64,000 bases of DNA from Solen grandis (GCA_021229015.1 CM037787.1:31899709-31963708), one strand, 5' to 3'; shown: positions 23,116 to 35,599, counted from the first letter of the stretch. The notes: a model not told the origin generated them from the sequence alone. Numbers and translations are program-made.

Positions 23116-24628
23116 ATCAGCTGAATGAACTGATGTTTAGTACAAACTAGAAAGATTTATTTTTCTGTAAAGCTGTCTGATATAGCAAAATACAGTAAAA
23201 GGCATATTGGCATGTAGCATGTTACGTTTTCCACATTAGATCCAAGCTTTCAAAAAAAGAGCACAAAAAAAGAAAAGCCGACCGACCGACCCATTTTTTT
23301 ACAGCCTGTTACCAGAAACAAGGCAATTTTTTACGCCTGATTTACAGAATTAACAGCATGATATGACCGGAGGGATGACGTCCAGTTAGTACCATATACT
23401 GGTGAGTTGTGTAAATATGTACATGTGTGAAGTGTAATGTTGTATTGCTTTTTTATATCTTGTACATGTATTGTGACCATGTCATTGTTCTTTGTATTCA
23501 TATGATATAAATCACCAAATGGATCTAGAGAAACTGCTATGATATGTATTAAGTAAGTTCAGCAGTGAAATCACATAAGTCTCAGATATTGTATTTTATT
23601 TATTTCGGTTGGAAACCGTCATTGTTGTGGTATCCTGAAACATTTGTTATACAGTAATCAGAATAATACGAAATAAACTTAATTATGTAATATTAAATAC
23701 ATCAAATGACTCAAGTTTACTTATTTTAATATGCACTAAGCTGAGCCCCGGTAGCTGGTAACAATAATGTTCTACCATACTTGGTAAATTAAAAAATGAT
23801 CCCTTGATAAATGAGACCCCTATATACTCTCAATATCAAATTTTCAAATTCTTCTTCTATCAAACAAGAAAGTAAGAATTCTTTGGTCATAAATGTGTCC
23901 TACCGTCATGCTAGTTTTCTTTTCTCTTGTTTCGTAGTCAGATATATTAAAGACAATGTGAGATGCGGGGGTATTAATAATCTAAAGTAATAGTTCTAGT
24001 TATCGTCAGTCCTTGACCTAGCGTTTGGCGCACGTTTGCAAAACAAGATTATCACATTACCTGAATGATTAATACTTGTAAGGGTTTAGTCAAGTCTTTA
24101 AAGCCATGCAGTGTTATTTATAGACATTACCTTGACATGCCGTTAACTTATGCAAACGCTTTCAAAACAGAAATCTTATATTACAGAATGATAAATACTT
24201 AAACTTGTAAGGGTAATTTTCAATGTGTCTCAATGCTGCAATACCTGCCCAAAAGAGGTTGAAATATTCAGTAATTGTAAAGTTAATATAACCAACACAA
24301 TTTGATTTCATGCTCATGTACACTTCCAGTGCAGTTCAAATTATATATCTTAGGGTAACGTCTTAATGGATTATGGATAAATTAATATTACACGCATGAT
24401 AGTAATGACCCAATCTTACAATAAAACAAATCTTTCGTAATAGTTCTTCTGTAAAAACTTCGGTGTAGTGGTTAATGGCTATAGTGATGTTGCTTCAGAT
24501 TAAGCTACTAATTTTATCAAATTATTTAACAAAAATCTGGTAAAATTAAATCCTAGTTGTACTATCAGTTCACTCTAGAATACATGCCACTTACAATTTT
24601 ACTTTTTAGTCATTTAATTTAACAATAG

Positions 24629-24740
24629 TTATATATCAGTGCATGTCATACTGACATTCGTTGGTATGTGTCCTTGCTTGCCGCAATTCATTCGAATAAG
24701 GTTTATATATCAGTGCATGTTATACTGACATTCGTTGGTA
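24629..24740. repeat. Short direct repeat, 38 bp twice
   Basis: 24629-24666 and 24703-24740 share a 38-bp sequence (TATATATCAGTGCATG...ACATTCGTTGGTA) with one mismatch, 74 bp apart. It lies just to the left of the lone 3' cap at 24757. Confidence 0.85.
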
Positions 24741-24756
24741 CAAACACATTCTGTAA

Positions 24757-24797
24757 CCAGACTCCTTTTGTTCTGAACAAAAGAAAGGACTTTCTGC
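24757..24797 (-). mobile_element. Lone Helentron-like 3' cap
   Basis: On the minus strand: GCAGAAAGTCCTTT, stem CTTTTGTTC / GAACAAAAG with a single-base loop, spacer GAGT, CTGG (a CTRR variant), then TT. No recognisable monomers or 5' cap are attached, so this is probably the surviving end of an old insertion. Confidence 0.6.
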
Positions 24798-25116
24798 ACT
24801 TCAAACCCTGTCAAAACTGATCATATCCATCTACTATTCTGACATACACCATCTTAAAAAAATTAAAAAAAATCTGTCCCGAATTGACGGTTGTAGAGTG
24901 CAAACTTATATAAATATCAGATAAAAATCTGTGACTTCATATGAAATAATCTAAAATTTAAACTCAATTCATTCAAAAGGGAATCGGTGGCTTTGTTTTC
25001 ATCTACAGTTTCATAATGCTAGCTTTTCGAGAACCATCTTTAAAATAACTACAATAATACTCAAACTTAGTGTTCTGCAAAGGAACCAAGAATCACTAGT
25101 CCTCTTTAAATGTAAA

Positions 25117-25880
25117 CAAGAGGGCCATGATGGCCCTGAATCGCTCACCTGGTATCAGTAGGTAAAATCAAGTAACCCTGGGGCAGAGCCAATTTTGATC
25201 CCAGGGTCATAATTTGAACAAACTTGGTAGAGGTCTATTAGCCCATGTAACAAACCAAATTCTAAACTCCAGGCCTTGTGATTTCTGAGAAGAAAATGTG
25301 TCAAGTTTTTCCTATATTAGCCTATGTTAACACAAGTGACCCCTGGGACGGGGCCAATTTTGACCCCAGGGTTATGATTTCAACAAATTGGGTATAGATC
25401 CACTACACAATGCTGCACACCAAATATCTAAACTCCAGGCCTTGTGGTTTCTGAAAAGAAGATTTTTCTAGTTTTTCCTATATTAGTCTATGTTAAATAA
25501 AGGGACCCCTGAGTTGGGACCAATTTTGACCCCAGGGTCATGATTTGAACAGACTTGGTAGAGATCTACTAGACAATGCTAAACACCAAATATTTAAACA
25601 CCAGGTCTTGTGGTTTCTGAGAAGATTTTTCAAGTTTTTCCTATATTAGCCTATGTAAAATCAGGGACCCCTTTGGCGGGGCCAAATTTGACCCAAAGGT
25701 CATGATTTGTGCGAACTTGGTAGAGACCCATTAGACAATGCTACATACCAAATATCTTAACTCCAGGCCTTGAGGTGTCTGAGAAGAAGATTTTTCAAGG
25801 TTTTCCTATATTAGCCTATGTTAAATCAAGTGACCCCCGGGGCTAGACCAATTTTGACCCCAGGGTCATGATTTGAACAA
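25117..25880 (-). repeat. Second capped element family, 3' end plus 165-bp tandem repeats
   Basis: Starts (minus-strand 3' end) with CAAGAGGGCCATGATGGCCC and the subterminal GCTCACCTG, matching the far end of 58418-59101. It is followed by five copies of a roughly 165-bp unit (CCAGGGTCAT or close at 25201, 25366, 25532, 25693 and 25860) with CCTATATTAGCCTATGTTAA between. No 5' end was found, so it is truncated. Confidence 0.8.
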
Positions 25881-26330
25881 AAGTAGTTCAAACGAGATGA
25901 TTCCATTTTTCTTTCTTTCCATGGCAACCAGATTTCTACATGGAAAAGTTTATTTTAGCAACTTTTGTGAAGGTTCGGCCAAAGATCATCCTTGCCAAGT
26001 TAATCAAATTCTGTCCGTCGGTTTCAAAGGAGATGTCGTTTAAAGTTTTTAACTATGTACACATAAGGCAAATAAGCCCCCCCTGGCGGCTATGTTTTCT
26101 TACGGATCGGAATAATTTTAGCAATCTTGGTAGATAGTTACGCAAGGAACATCTGTACCAAAACAATTTGAAATCTGGCCAGTAGTTTTGAAGGAGATGA
26201 TTTTCATAATTGTTTTTTCCGTTGCCATGGCAACTAGAGTTCTACATGGATCAAGTTTATTTTAGCATCGTTTGTGAAGGTTCACTCAAGGATCATCCCG
26301 TCTAAAGTTTAAATTTGCACCAATGTCGTA
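25881..26330. repeat. 300-bp tandem repeat, about 1.5 copies
   Basis: CCATGGCAAC followed by TCTACATGG and GTTTATTTTAGCA occurs at about 25918 and again at about 26225, roughly 300 bp apart, with GTGAAGGTTC and GATCATCC downstream of each. It resembles repeats that are common in bivalve genomes. No gene. Confidence 0.65.
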
Positions 26331-26624
26331 GTCCAAGATGTGCAAAAAGTCCTGAAAATTTCAAGTGATTACGTCATCAAACATAGAAGATATTCATGTT
26401 TTTCTGATTAGGACTTGTATACTGAAATCTAGCAATTTGAAGTAAAAACAGAAAGCAGATATTAGGTTGGTTGTCCGGACGTTCCTACGCAGGAAAGAGT
26501 GCCCGTATTGAAAGGTGAATTGCGATGCGTATTTGAGAGAATGAGGTGCATTTTAGGAAGCAATGGTGTACACCAGGACCGATAAGCATATTGCCTTTGT
26601 CATTACGGCTTTTTTCAAACTTTT
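26331..26624. other. Repeat-derived spacer
   Basis: The first part (GATGTGCAAAAAGTCC, TCTAGCAATTTGAAG) is a diverged relative of 21655-21755. The rest, up to the 5' cap, shows nothing recognisable. Confidence 0.4.
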
Positions 26625-27789
26625 ATTAGGGCTTTCTGCCTCAAGCAGAAAGTCTTATTGGGTTTGTTATGTTTTTTTCTTATTATTATTTGTCCTCCTT
26701 TTGAGGTTCAAAGTGACTTTTGAATGCAACAATTTTCATCTTCATATGATGTTATGTGTTGTCACAGTTGAAAAATGCTACCAAATATGATTTGCGCTCT
26801 GCAGCTGACATTTCTCAGCCGGGCGGCTTGATATTTTCACAGAAAGTGCACATTAGGATGTTGATGTGCGTACTTAATTAACTTTTCAAAATTCCAAAAG
26901 CTCGAGATTTAATGCCAAAATCGAGATTCGAACTTTGGTATTAAAATCATAATTTCGTATTACAAAGCCACCTGAGGTGCTAGAAGCATGAACATTGGAC
27001 AGCATATGTGTCTTGAGATCTTCTTCGTATTCCATGACAACTGACGTCGTATTTCGTCATTTAACGTCGGAACGTAATAAGTAATTTTGCATTAGAAATA
27101 AGCAGTTTTTAGGCCCTGCAGGCTTTATCTTTTGATCGATTTACACGTAACTTTCAATAAATGTGCAACCTTGTGTCCCGTCGAACATGGTGTCATCCGT
27201 TTCCGCAAAATCACTGATTTAAGGTCATATTTCAGTTATCGTTTTATATCTCAAAAACAATGAATATTCTATGGAGACACTATTGGAATAATTTGTAGAG
27301 ATTTGAAAGATCTTCCAGATGATGTTTAGTTTTGATGATTGGGGTTGGATCTGTTGAGTTTTAGCAGAAAAACGAAAATAGTGTTACCCCAAATGCTTTT
27401 AACTGCTTATATCTAAAGAAACATTGATTTTTGTAAATTAGGGTGTGAATATAATTTGAAGAACATATTTTTGCCGATTTTTGCAGTTTTCTAGAAGTAA
27501 ACTATCCATATCTTAAAAGTGCCTAAAGATACATCCATACATAAAGCATGTGAAATTTAGGGAATTTGAAGACCTTTCTAACGGTACTTGGGTTTTTGAA
27601 ATTGGACATCATTTTATGAAGTAACAAAAAATAAGAATTTAGACGATTCATTCATGTACTTTTGCAGTGGTTCTTAAGTTATCTATACATAAAAAGCCGT
27701 TATAGATAGGAGAACATAATAAGAAAGTGAAATAATTGATATTGTACGAGCTTTCTTACATTACCAAGTTTAGTAATTTGCCCTTATTA

Positions 27790-28249
27790 TGTCCATCTGT
27801 CCTTCCGTTAGCCATATCAATGTCCACTCAATAACTTGATAACTAATATGTGTGCTGTTTTCATACTTAGATGAGGGGTTGACATGGATATTGACTGATC
27901 ACGATTGATTTTGAGGTCATTATGTCAAAGGTCAAGGTCACGTTGACACTTAGTGTAAAGTCCTTGTCCGCACAATAAATTGAGAAGGAATAAGCATATA
28001 TTTTTGAAATTAGTAGGGAAATAGCCCATTGTCACTTGAAAACCCTTATTGACTTTGAGGTCATTAGATCAAAAGTCAGGATCAAAGTGACACTTAATAT
28101 AAAATCGTTTTTATTTGTTACTTGAGAAGAAATAAGCCTATGTCTGTAAAACTTGGTAGGGACATTGCCCACGGCCTGTATATTGTGACCTATGACTTTG
28201 AGGTAATAAAATCAAAGTTTAAGGTCATAATGTCACTTAAGGCATAGGA
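27790..28249 (+). repeat. GGTCAAGGTCA tandem block, about 128-bp unit
   Basis: About three and a half diverged units with TTTGAGGTCATTA or close, GTCAAGGTCA-like segments, GACACTTA and GGTAGGGA(C)AT. It belongs to the element at 26625-28290 and replaces the CRE monomers found in other elements. Confidence 0.65.
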
Positions 28250-28290
28250 GCAGAAAGCCCTATCGTTTGTTCGGGACAAACGAAATCTAG
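28250..28290 (+). mobile_element. Helentron-like 3' cap, third stem type
   Basis: GCAGAAAGCCCTAT, stem CGTTTGT / ACAAACG with loop TCGGG, spacer AAAT, CTAG at 28287-28290, then directly TTATTAGG, the 5' cap of the next element, with no microsatellite between. Confidence 0.75.
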
Positions 28291-28292
28291 TT

Positions 28293-28393
28293 ATTAGGAC
28301 TTTCTGCCTACTGGCAGAAAGTCCTATTGGGTTTGTACTGTTTTTTATTAGGGCTTTCTGCTTTTCGCAGAAAGACCTATTGGGTTTGTTCTG
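28293..28393 (+). mobile_element. Two stacked 5' caps
   Basis: 28293-28340 (AGGACTTTCTGC...GCAGAAAGTCCT, ATTGGGTTTGTACTG) and 28346-28393 (AGGGCTTTCTGC...GCAGAAAGACCT, ATTGGGTTTGTTCTG) lie head to tail. Only the second is followed by microsatellite and head, as expected if one element inserted just inside the 5' end of another. Confidence 0.75.
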
Positions 28394-30465
28394 TCTTTTA
28401 TTATTATTATTCTTTTTTTCCAACCTTTTCATGTTGTTATTTCATTAAGTTGCTGAAGGTCTAGGACAAAGAAATTCTATCAACAGACACCTGAAGCAAT
28501 GGCATTTTGGAATATATTATTTTTATCTTCACATGACGTCACATGACGTCAGAACTAAAAATAGCTATTAAAGTTTGTACGCGCTGTACAGCCGTCATTT
28601 ATGGACGGATTGTCATGGAATTTTCACAGAAGTTATATATTAAGACCTCATTGTGCAGGATTATATAGGTTTGCCAAGATTCGAAAGAACTAAGGTTCTA
28701 TGGTGAATCCAAGATTCGAACCAAGGACGTCAAATTTCAAATACGTATAAAATCGTTTCTAGATGAGATAGAAAGTTGATATTTGGCGAGATTATATATC
28801 TCTGTGTTTCCTTTGCATTTTGTAAAGATGAACGTCATATGACGTCATATGACGTCATCAAGTTGTATAGAATTTCCGATTTCTTGATGTCAATTTACTC
28901 ATGTTGCAAAGACTCATAGACAATGAAAATTTAATGTCCTATGTAGGTAATCATGAACATTTAGATTCAATGTTTAAAATTGTCATATGACGTCACATGA
29001 CGTCAGAACTAAAAATAGCTACCAAAGTTTGTACGCGGTGTACAGTCGTCATTTGTGGACGGATTGGCATGGAATTTTCACAGAAGTTATATATTACGAC
29101 CTCATTGTGCAGGATTATATAGGTTTGCCAAGATTCGAAAGATCTAAGGTTCTATGGCGAATCCAAGATTCGAACCAAGGACGTCAAATTTCAAATCCAT
29201 ATAAAAAACGTTTCTAGATGAGATAGAAAGTTGATATTTGGCGAGATTATACGTCTCTGTGTTTCCTTTGCATTATGTAAAGATGAATGTCATATGACGT
29301 CATTTGACGTCATCAAGTTGTATAGAATTTCCGATTTCTTGATGTCAATTTACTCATGTTGCAAGGGTTCATAAACAATGGAAATTGAAAGTCCTTTGTA
29401 GGTGATCATGTTAATTTTGATCCAATGTTTTAAATTTTCATATGACGTCACATGACGTCAGAACTAAAAATAGCTACCAAAGTTTGTACGCGCTGTACAG
29501 CCGTCATTTATGGACGGATTTGCATGGAATTTTCACAGAAGTTATATATTACGATCTCATTGTGCAGGATTATATAGGTTTGCCAAGATTCAAAAGAACA
29601 AAGGTTCTATGGCGCATTAAAGATTCGAACCAAGGACGTCAAATTTCAAATACGTATAAAATCGTTTCTAGATGAGATAGAAAGTTGATATTTGGCGAGA
29701 TTATATATCTCTGTGTTTCCTTTGCATTTTGTACAGATGAACGTCATATGTCGTCATATGACGTCATCAAGTTGTATAGAATTTCCGATTTCTTGATGTC
29801 AATTTTCCTCATGTTGCAAAACTTCATAGACAATGCAAATAAAATGTCCTTTGTACCTAATCAGGAACATTTAGATTCAATGTTTAAAATTTTCATATGA
29901 CGTCACATGACGTCAGAACTATAAATAACTACCAAAGTTTTTCCGCTCTGTACAGCCGTCATTTATTGATAGATTGGCATGGAATCTTCACAGAAGTTTT
30001 ATATTACGACCTCATTGTGCAGGATTCTATAGGTTTGCCAAGATTCGAACCAAGGACGTCAAACTTTAAATACGTATAAAATCGTTTCTAGATGAGATAG
30101 AAATTTGATATTTAGCGAGCTTATACGTCTCTGTGTTTCCTTTGATATGACGTCATCAAATTGTAGAGAATTTCCGATTCCTGAATGTCAATTTACTCAT
30201 GTTGCAAAGGTTCATAGACAATGAAAATTTAATGTCCTATGTAGGTAATCATGAACATTAAGATTTAATGATTAAAATTTTCATATGACGTCACATGACA
30301 TCAAAACTTAAAAAAGCTACCAAAGTTCATCCGCGCTGTACAGCGGTCATTTATGGACGGATTGGCATGGAATTTTCACAGAAGTTATATATTACGACTT
30401 CATTGTGCAGGAATATATAGGTTTGCCAAAATTCGAAAAACACCAGGTTTGTCATGGTTTGCAGT
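28394..30465 (+). repeat. Type D monomer array
   Basis: (ATT)n and head CCAACCTTTTCATGTTG, then type-D monomers with clusters near 28534, 28987, 29442, 29897 and about 30288. The period is 453-455 bp until the last interval, which is shortened. Near 30040 the doubled CCAAGATTCGAA has collapsed to one copy, and near 30145 a CRE-flanking segment is missing. Confidence 0.85.
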
Positions 30466-30506
30466 GCAGAAAGCCCTATCTTTTGTTCAAAACAAAAGAA
30501 GTCTAG
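30466..30506 (+). mobile_element. Helentron-like 3' cap, alternative stem
   Basis: Same as 20624-20664: GCAGAAAGCCCTAT, stem CTTTTGTT / AACAAAAG, AAGT, CTAG at 30503-30506, then TT. The preceding 180 bp also match the copy at 20.4-20.6 kb closely, so these two element ends are recent relatives. Confidence 0.75.
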
Positions 30507-31905
30507 TTATTCTTATTCTTCTTATTATTCTTTTTTTCTTCCTCTTATATTTGTGTTAATTTCGAGGTGTTGCCATTGACTCAGAACAATGAAAATTTTA
30601 TGGCATATATTTCAAACCATGTGCTTTCGGATGCAAGGTATTACATATTCATATGACGTCATATAACGTCAGATTTGACGTCAGGTGAAAAAGTTTGTAC
30701 GCGGTCTACAGCCATTATTTCTTGACCGATTTTCATCAAATTTTCACAGAATGTGTATGTTAGGCTCTAGTTGTGCATCCCGATGTCCGTTTTTCCAAAT
30801 TCGAAAATTCCATGGTTCTATAGCGAATCCAAGATTCGAACCAAGGTCGTAAATTTTTAAATGCTTATAAAATCTGTCCTGTTAAAGATAGAAAGTTGAT
30901 ATTTAGTCAGTATATAGGTCTCTAGATGTTTTAAACATTTTGTGAAAATAAATGTCATATGACGTCACGTGACGTCATTATATTATTATGTATTTCTAAT
31001 ATTAACAAGAATATTTCTATATGTTGAAATTGTCGAAGGGCAATGAAAATTTAATGACACATGTTTCAAATGCTAAAATTTTGATTTCTATGATTTTCAT
31101 ATACCTTTGACGTCATATGACGTCACATTTGAAATATGCAACAAAAGATTGTACGCGGTCTACAGCCATTGTTTGTGAACCAATTTTCATCAAATTTTCA
31201 CAGATTGTGTATATTAAGTTCTAGTTGTGCATCTCAGTGTCCGTTTTTCAAAATTCGAAAAGTCCATGGTTCTATAGCGAATCCAAGATTCGAACCAAGG
31301 TCGTAAATTTTTAAATGCTTATAAAATCGGTCCTATTTCAGATAGAAAAGTGATATTTAGTCAGTATATAGGTCTCTGGGAGTCTTAAACATTTTGTGAA
31401 AAGAAACGTCATATGACGTCACGTGACGTCATTATATGATAATGTATTTCCAATATTAACAAGAGTATTTCTATATGTTGAAATTGTCGAAGGGCAATGA
31501 AAATTTAATGACAAATGATTCAGACGCTGAAATTTCGATTTCAATGATTTTCAGAAGCCTATGACGTCATATGACGTCACATTTGAAGTTGACTACAAAA
31601 GTTTGTACACGGTCCAGAGCCATTATTAATGGGCCGATTTTTATCAAATTTTCACAGAATGTGTATATTACGTTCTTATTGTGTATACCGGTGTCCGTTT
31701 TTCAAAATTCGAAAAGTCCAAGCATCTATGGTGGATCCAAGATTCGAACCAAAGACGTCAATTTTTAAATGCTTATAAAAACTGTCCTATTTGAGATAGA
31801 AAGGTGAAATTTTGTCAGTTAGTAGGTCTCTGGGTGTCTTAACAATTATGTGAAAATAAACGTTATATGACGTCACGTGACGTCATTTGTTTATTATTAT
31901 TATTC
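30507..31905 (+). repeat. Head variant plus type B/C monomer array
   Basis: Microsatellite, then head CTTCCTCTTATATTTGTG (also at 35103), then monomers with clusters near 30656, 31110 and 31563. The last is type C and ends in the usual CRE, T-run and (ATT)n junction. Confidence 0.85.
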
Positions 31906-32329
31906 TTTTCTTCTTTCTATCTCAATAAATATCGGTTTTTGTAAATATATGTATGAATAAGAATTATAGCTGAATAATTGACGTTTCCAAAAATATTTAG
32001 TTTATTAAAATTGGTTTACGCAATACAAAGTTATAAGCAAAAAAAAAAAATAACTAAATAAAATGAAGCTTATTTTGCTGATAATATGCTGTTTTCTTGA
32101 GGTTTAACAGTCAATATCTCAGAAACGACTGAAGATAGGTTTATACAGTATGCGTATAAAATGTAGCATGTTTTAAGAGCTTTCTAACGGTACCAAGTTT
32201 ATTGAAATTGGACTTCATATAAGAAAGTTACATGGAAAATAAGATATTTCATAATCATGCATCATAAAAATATGGAAAAGGTCACGCGCAGGGGTCACCA
32301 AGCTTAAATACTTGCGCAACGACTTAAAA
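31906..32329 (+). repeat. Module Y
   Basis: A 420-bp non-tandem module (AATAAATATCGGTTTTTGT, CTTTCTAACGGTACCAAG, GGTCACGCGCAGGGGTCACC) that precedes module X. Reverse copies lie at about 37736-38165, 44440-44870 and 51190-51605. It ends in a long A-run. Confidence 0.8.
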
Positions 32330-33042
32330 AAAAAAAAAAAAAAAAATATCAAATTGCAATTGATGGGCTATATCTTGATTTTGTTTTTGTTTTTTTGTCG
32401 AATGTTGACTGTTTCCAAAATAAGCATTGAAGTTAATACATGTACAACGGCACAAGACAAAAATCCGTATTTGCAACACTATGTAGCTAGCGAGCAGTTT
32501 GCAAGCCTTGAAAAATTCACACGCAGCCCCACATTTTAGACCATCTAAAAACTGCATTGTTATGCTAACGATACTCACATTGCATCAGTTTGTAGGCTGG
32601 GATGTTACCTTTCAAAATATCACCATAGTTCGAAATTCCAGGAATTTATGGCAAAACTACGGAAGCCCAAACACGCCAAAATCGCTAAATACGTTTAACT
32701 ACGTTACAGGTGTCGAAAGGATATAGCACTATACAAATATTCAATACTTCTTCCTACTGAGGCTAAAATTAAACAAGGTTACAACTGAGCTGGAGTGATG
32801 AAATTCTATGTGTGATGAAAGTTAGAAACTTACATTTGAACACCTTTTCATTTTTCTTTCATGTCATATGACATAGTTTAAATTTTGTATGTAAACTACA
32901 TGTGCAAGATATGGGCGGACTTTTATTAAAATTCACAGAATGTGTTCTATTTGTGCTATTTTATTTAGAAATAGAGGAGATAGAAAGTTGCAATTTGGAC
33001 AGATTATCTATTATGTCATCTTCTATAATAAAAGCAGATGTT
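32330..33042 (+). repeat. Module X
   Basis: Near-identical to 775-1492, here correctly preceded by module Y. It leads directly into a 3' cap. No credible gene. Confidence 0.85.
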
Positions 33043-33082
33043 GCAGAAAGTCCTATCATTCGTTTAAACGAATGACATCTAG
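33043..33082 (+). mobile_element. Helentron-like 3' cap
   Basis: GCAGAAAGTCCTAT, palindrome CATTCGTTTAAACGAATG, ACAT, CTAG at 33079-33082, then TT and (ATT)n followed by a type-A head. Confidence 0.75.
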
Positions 33083-35035
33083 TTATTATTATTATTATTC
33101 TTTTCTTCTTCCTAACTAAACGCTTATTTTTATATGTTGCAATAGTCCTAGGACGATGAAATTTTTATGGCTTATTAGTCACGTGAGGAAATTTTGATTT
33201 CAATGATTTTCAGCACGCTATGACGTCACATGACGTCAGAGCTAAAAATAGTGAAAAATGGTGTTCGCGCTCTACAGCCGTCATTTATGGTCGGATTTTC
33301 TTCAAATTTTCACAGATGGTACATCTTGAATCAAAGGTGTGCATATCCTGTCAGCTAACCGAAATTCCGAAAGACCGAAGTTCTGTGGCTGAAATAAGAT
33401 TCGAACATAGGACCGAAAATTTCATTTTAGGATAAAAGAGCTTCAGGATGAGATAGAAAGTTGAAACTTATACAGTTTACAGTTCTGCAGAATTTCTACA
33501 AATATTTTGAGTCATGATGTCATATGACGTCATGTGACGTCATAAGCATACTTCTTAATTTTCATTTTAGGACAATGATTTCGACATGATGCCAGTTGTT
33601 CAGAATAATGAAAATTTCAGAGTTATAAAAGCAAAGTATTCGCTTTTGAACAAAAGCATCTTCAGCACCCTATGACGTCACATTACGTCACAGCTAAAAA
33701 TAGTGAAAAATGGTGTTCGCGCTCTACAGCCGTCATTTATGGTCGGATTTTCTTCAAATTTTCACAGATGGTACATCTTGAATCAAAGGTGTGCATATCT
33801 TGTCAGCTAACCGAAATTCCGAAAGACCGAAGTTCTGTGGCTGAAATAAGATTCGAACATAGGACCGAAAATTTCATTTTAGGATTAAAGAGCTTCAGGA
33901 TGAGATAGAAAGTTGAAACTTACACAGTTTGCAGTTCTGCAGAATTTCTACAAATATTTTGAGTCGTGACGTCATATGACGTCATGTGACGTCATAAGCA
34001 TACTTCTTCATTTTCATTTTAGGGCAATGATTTCGACATGATGCCAGTTGTTCAGAATAATGAAAATTTCAGAGTTATGAAAGCAAACGATTTGCTTTTG
34101 AACAAAAGCATCTTCAGCACCCTATGACGTCACATGACGTCACAGCTAAAAATAGTGAAAAATAGTGTTCGCGCTCTACAGCCGTCATTTATGGTCGGAT
34201 TTTCTTCAAATTTTCACAGATGGTACATCTTGAAACTCAGGTGTGCATATCCTGTCAGCTAACCAAACTTCCAAAAGACTGAAGTTCTGTGGCTGAAAAA
34301 AGGTTCGAACATAGGACCGAAAATTTCATTTTAGGATTAAAGAGCTTGAGGATGAGATAGAAGGTTGAACCTTACACAGTTTGCAGTTCTGCAGAATTTC
34401 TACATATATCTTGAGTTTTGACGTCATATGACGTCTTGTGACGTCATAAGCATACTTCTTAATTTTCATTTTAGGTCAATGATTTTGACATGATGCCAGT
34501 TGTTCAGAATAACGAAAATTTCAGAGTTATGATAGTAAAGTATGCCCTTTTGAACAAAAGCATCTTTAGCACACTATGACGTCATGTGACGTCAGAGCTA
34601 AAAATAGTGAAAAATGGTGTTCACGCTCTACAGCCGCCATTTATGGTCGGATTTTCTTCAAATTTTCACAGATGGTACATCTTGAAAGTTAAGTGTGCAT
34701 ATCCTGTCAGCTAACCGAAATTCCGAAAGACCGAAGTTCTGTGGCTGAAATAAGATTCGAACATTGGATCGAAAATTTCATTTTAGGATTAGAGAGCTTC
34801 AGGATGAGATAGAAAGTTGAAACTTAAACAGTTTGCAGTTCTGCAGAATTTCTACATATGTTTAGAGTTATGACGTCATATGACGTCATGTGACGTCACA
34901 GACTAATACTTAGTTCTTCTCATTTGCACTAATTTCGGAATATAATTTCAATTGTTCAGCATGAACATGAAATACTACCAGAGGTGAGTCATTACATGAA
35001 ACTTCTATCTCCTGCTTTTTGCATTAATACAGCTT
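33083..35035 (+). repeat. Type A monomer array and tail
   Basis: Head CTTCCTAACTAAACGC, then four type-A monomers with clusters near 33220, 33672, 34124 and 34577 (period 452), then the type-A tail. The first two monomers are almost identical. Confidence 0.88.
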
Positions 35036-35075
35036 GCAGAAAGTCCTATCATTCGTTTTCACGAATGACATCTAG
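35036..35075 (+). mobile_element. Helentron-like 3' cap
   Basis: GCAGAAAGTCCTAT, stem CATTCGT / ACGAATG with loop TTTC, ACAT, CTAG at 35072-35075, then TT and (CTT)n. Confidence 0.75.
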
Positions 35076-35499
35076 TTCTTCTTCTTCTTCTTATTCTTTT
35101 TTTCTTCCTCTTATATTTGTGTTAATTTCGAGGTGTTGCCATTGACTCAGAACAATGAAAATTTTATGGCATATATTTCAAACCATGAGCTTTCGGATGC
35201 AATGAATTTTATATTCATACGACGTCATATGACGTCAGATTTGACGTCACGTGAAAAAGTTTGTACGCGGTCTACAGCCATTATTTCTGGACCGATTTTC
35301 ATCAAAATTTCACAGAATGTGTATGTTAGGCTCTAGTTGTGCATCCCTGTGTCCGTTTTTCAAAATTCGAAAAGTCCATGGTTCTATAGCGAATCCAAGA
35401 TTCGAACCATGGTCGTAAATTTTAAAATGCTTATAAAATCTGTCCTATTTAAGATAGAAAGTTGATATTTAGTCAGTATATAGGTCTCTAGAAGTTTTA
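35076..35499 (+). repeat. Head variant and partial type B monomer, cut by the gap
   Basis: Head CTTCCTCTTATATTTGTG and one type-B monomer, closely matching 30540-30930. It is interrupted by the N run. Confidence 0.85.
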
Positions 35500-35599
35500 N
35501 NNNNNNNNNNNNNNNNNNNNNNNNNNNNNNNNNNNNNNNNNNNNNNNNNNNNNNNNNNNNNNNNNNNNNNNNNNNNNNNNNNNNNNNNNNNNNNNNNNN
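35500..35599. other. Assembly gap, 100 N
   Basis: Exactly 100 N, a conventional placeholder of unknown true size. Array orientation reverses across it. Confidence 0.99.

Larger units (their letters stand above)
22251..24756. other. Non-array intergenic DNA
   Basis: AT-rich DNA with no CRE monomers. It holds three partial copies of a 51-bp unit at 22400-22535 (ATGGCGACT...CACGCC, TATAACTGTATATTCCTCC) and a diverged tandem pair at about 24000-24225 sharing TACTTGTAAGGGT or close. No gene is recognised apart from one weak minus-strand open frame listed separately. Confidence 0.5.
26625..28290 (+). mobile_element. Apparently complete 1.67-kb Helentron-like non-autonomous element
   Basis: This is the only clean cap-to-cap unit of the main family in the window. 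The 5' cap (26625-26670) is ATTAGGGCTTTCTGC paired with GCAGAAAGTCTTAT. It is followed by a short (ATT)n, head CCTTTTGAGGTTCAAA, a diverged monomer with decayed CREs (26750-27070), and a middle module shared with 21180-21480 and with module Y (CTTTCTAACGGTAC). A tandem block with GGTCAAGGTCA (27790-28249) and the 3' cap (28250-28290) complete it. No protein-coding capacity for a Rep/helicase. Confidence 0.65.
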
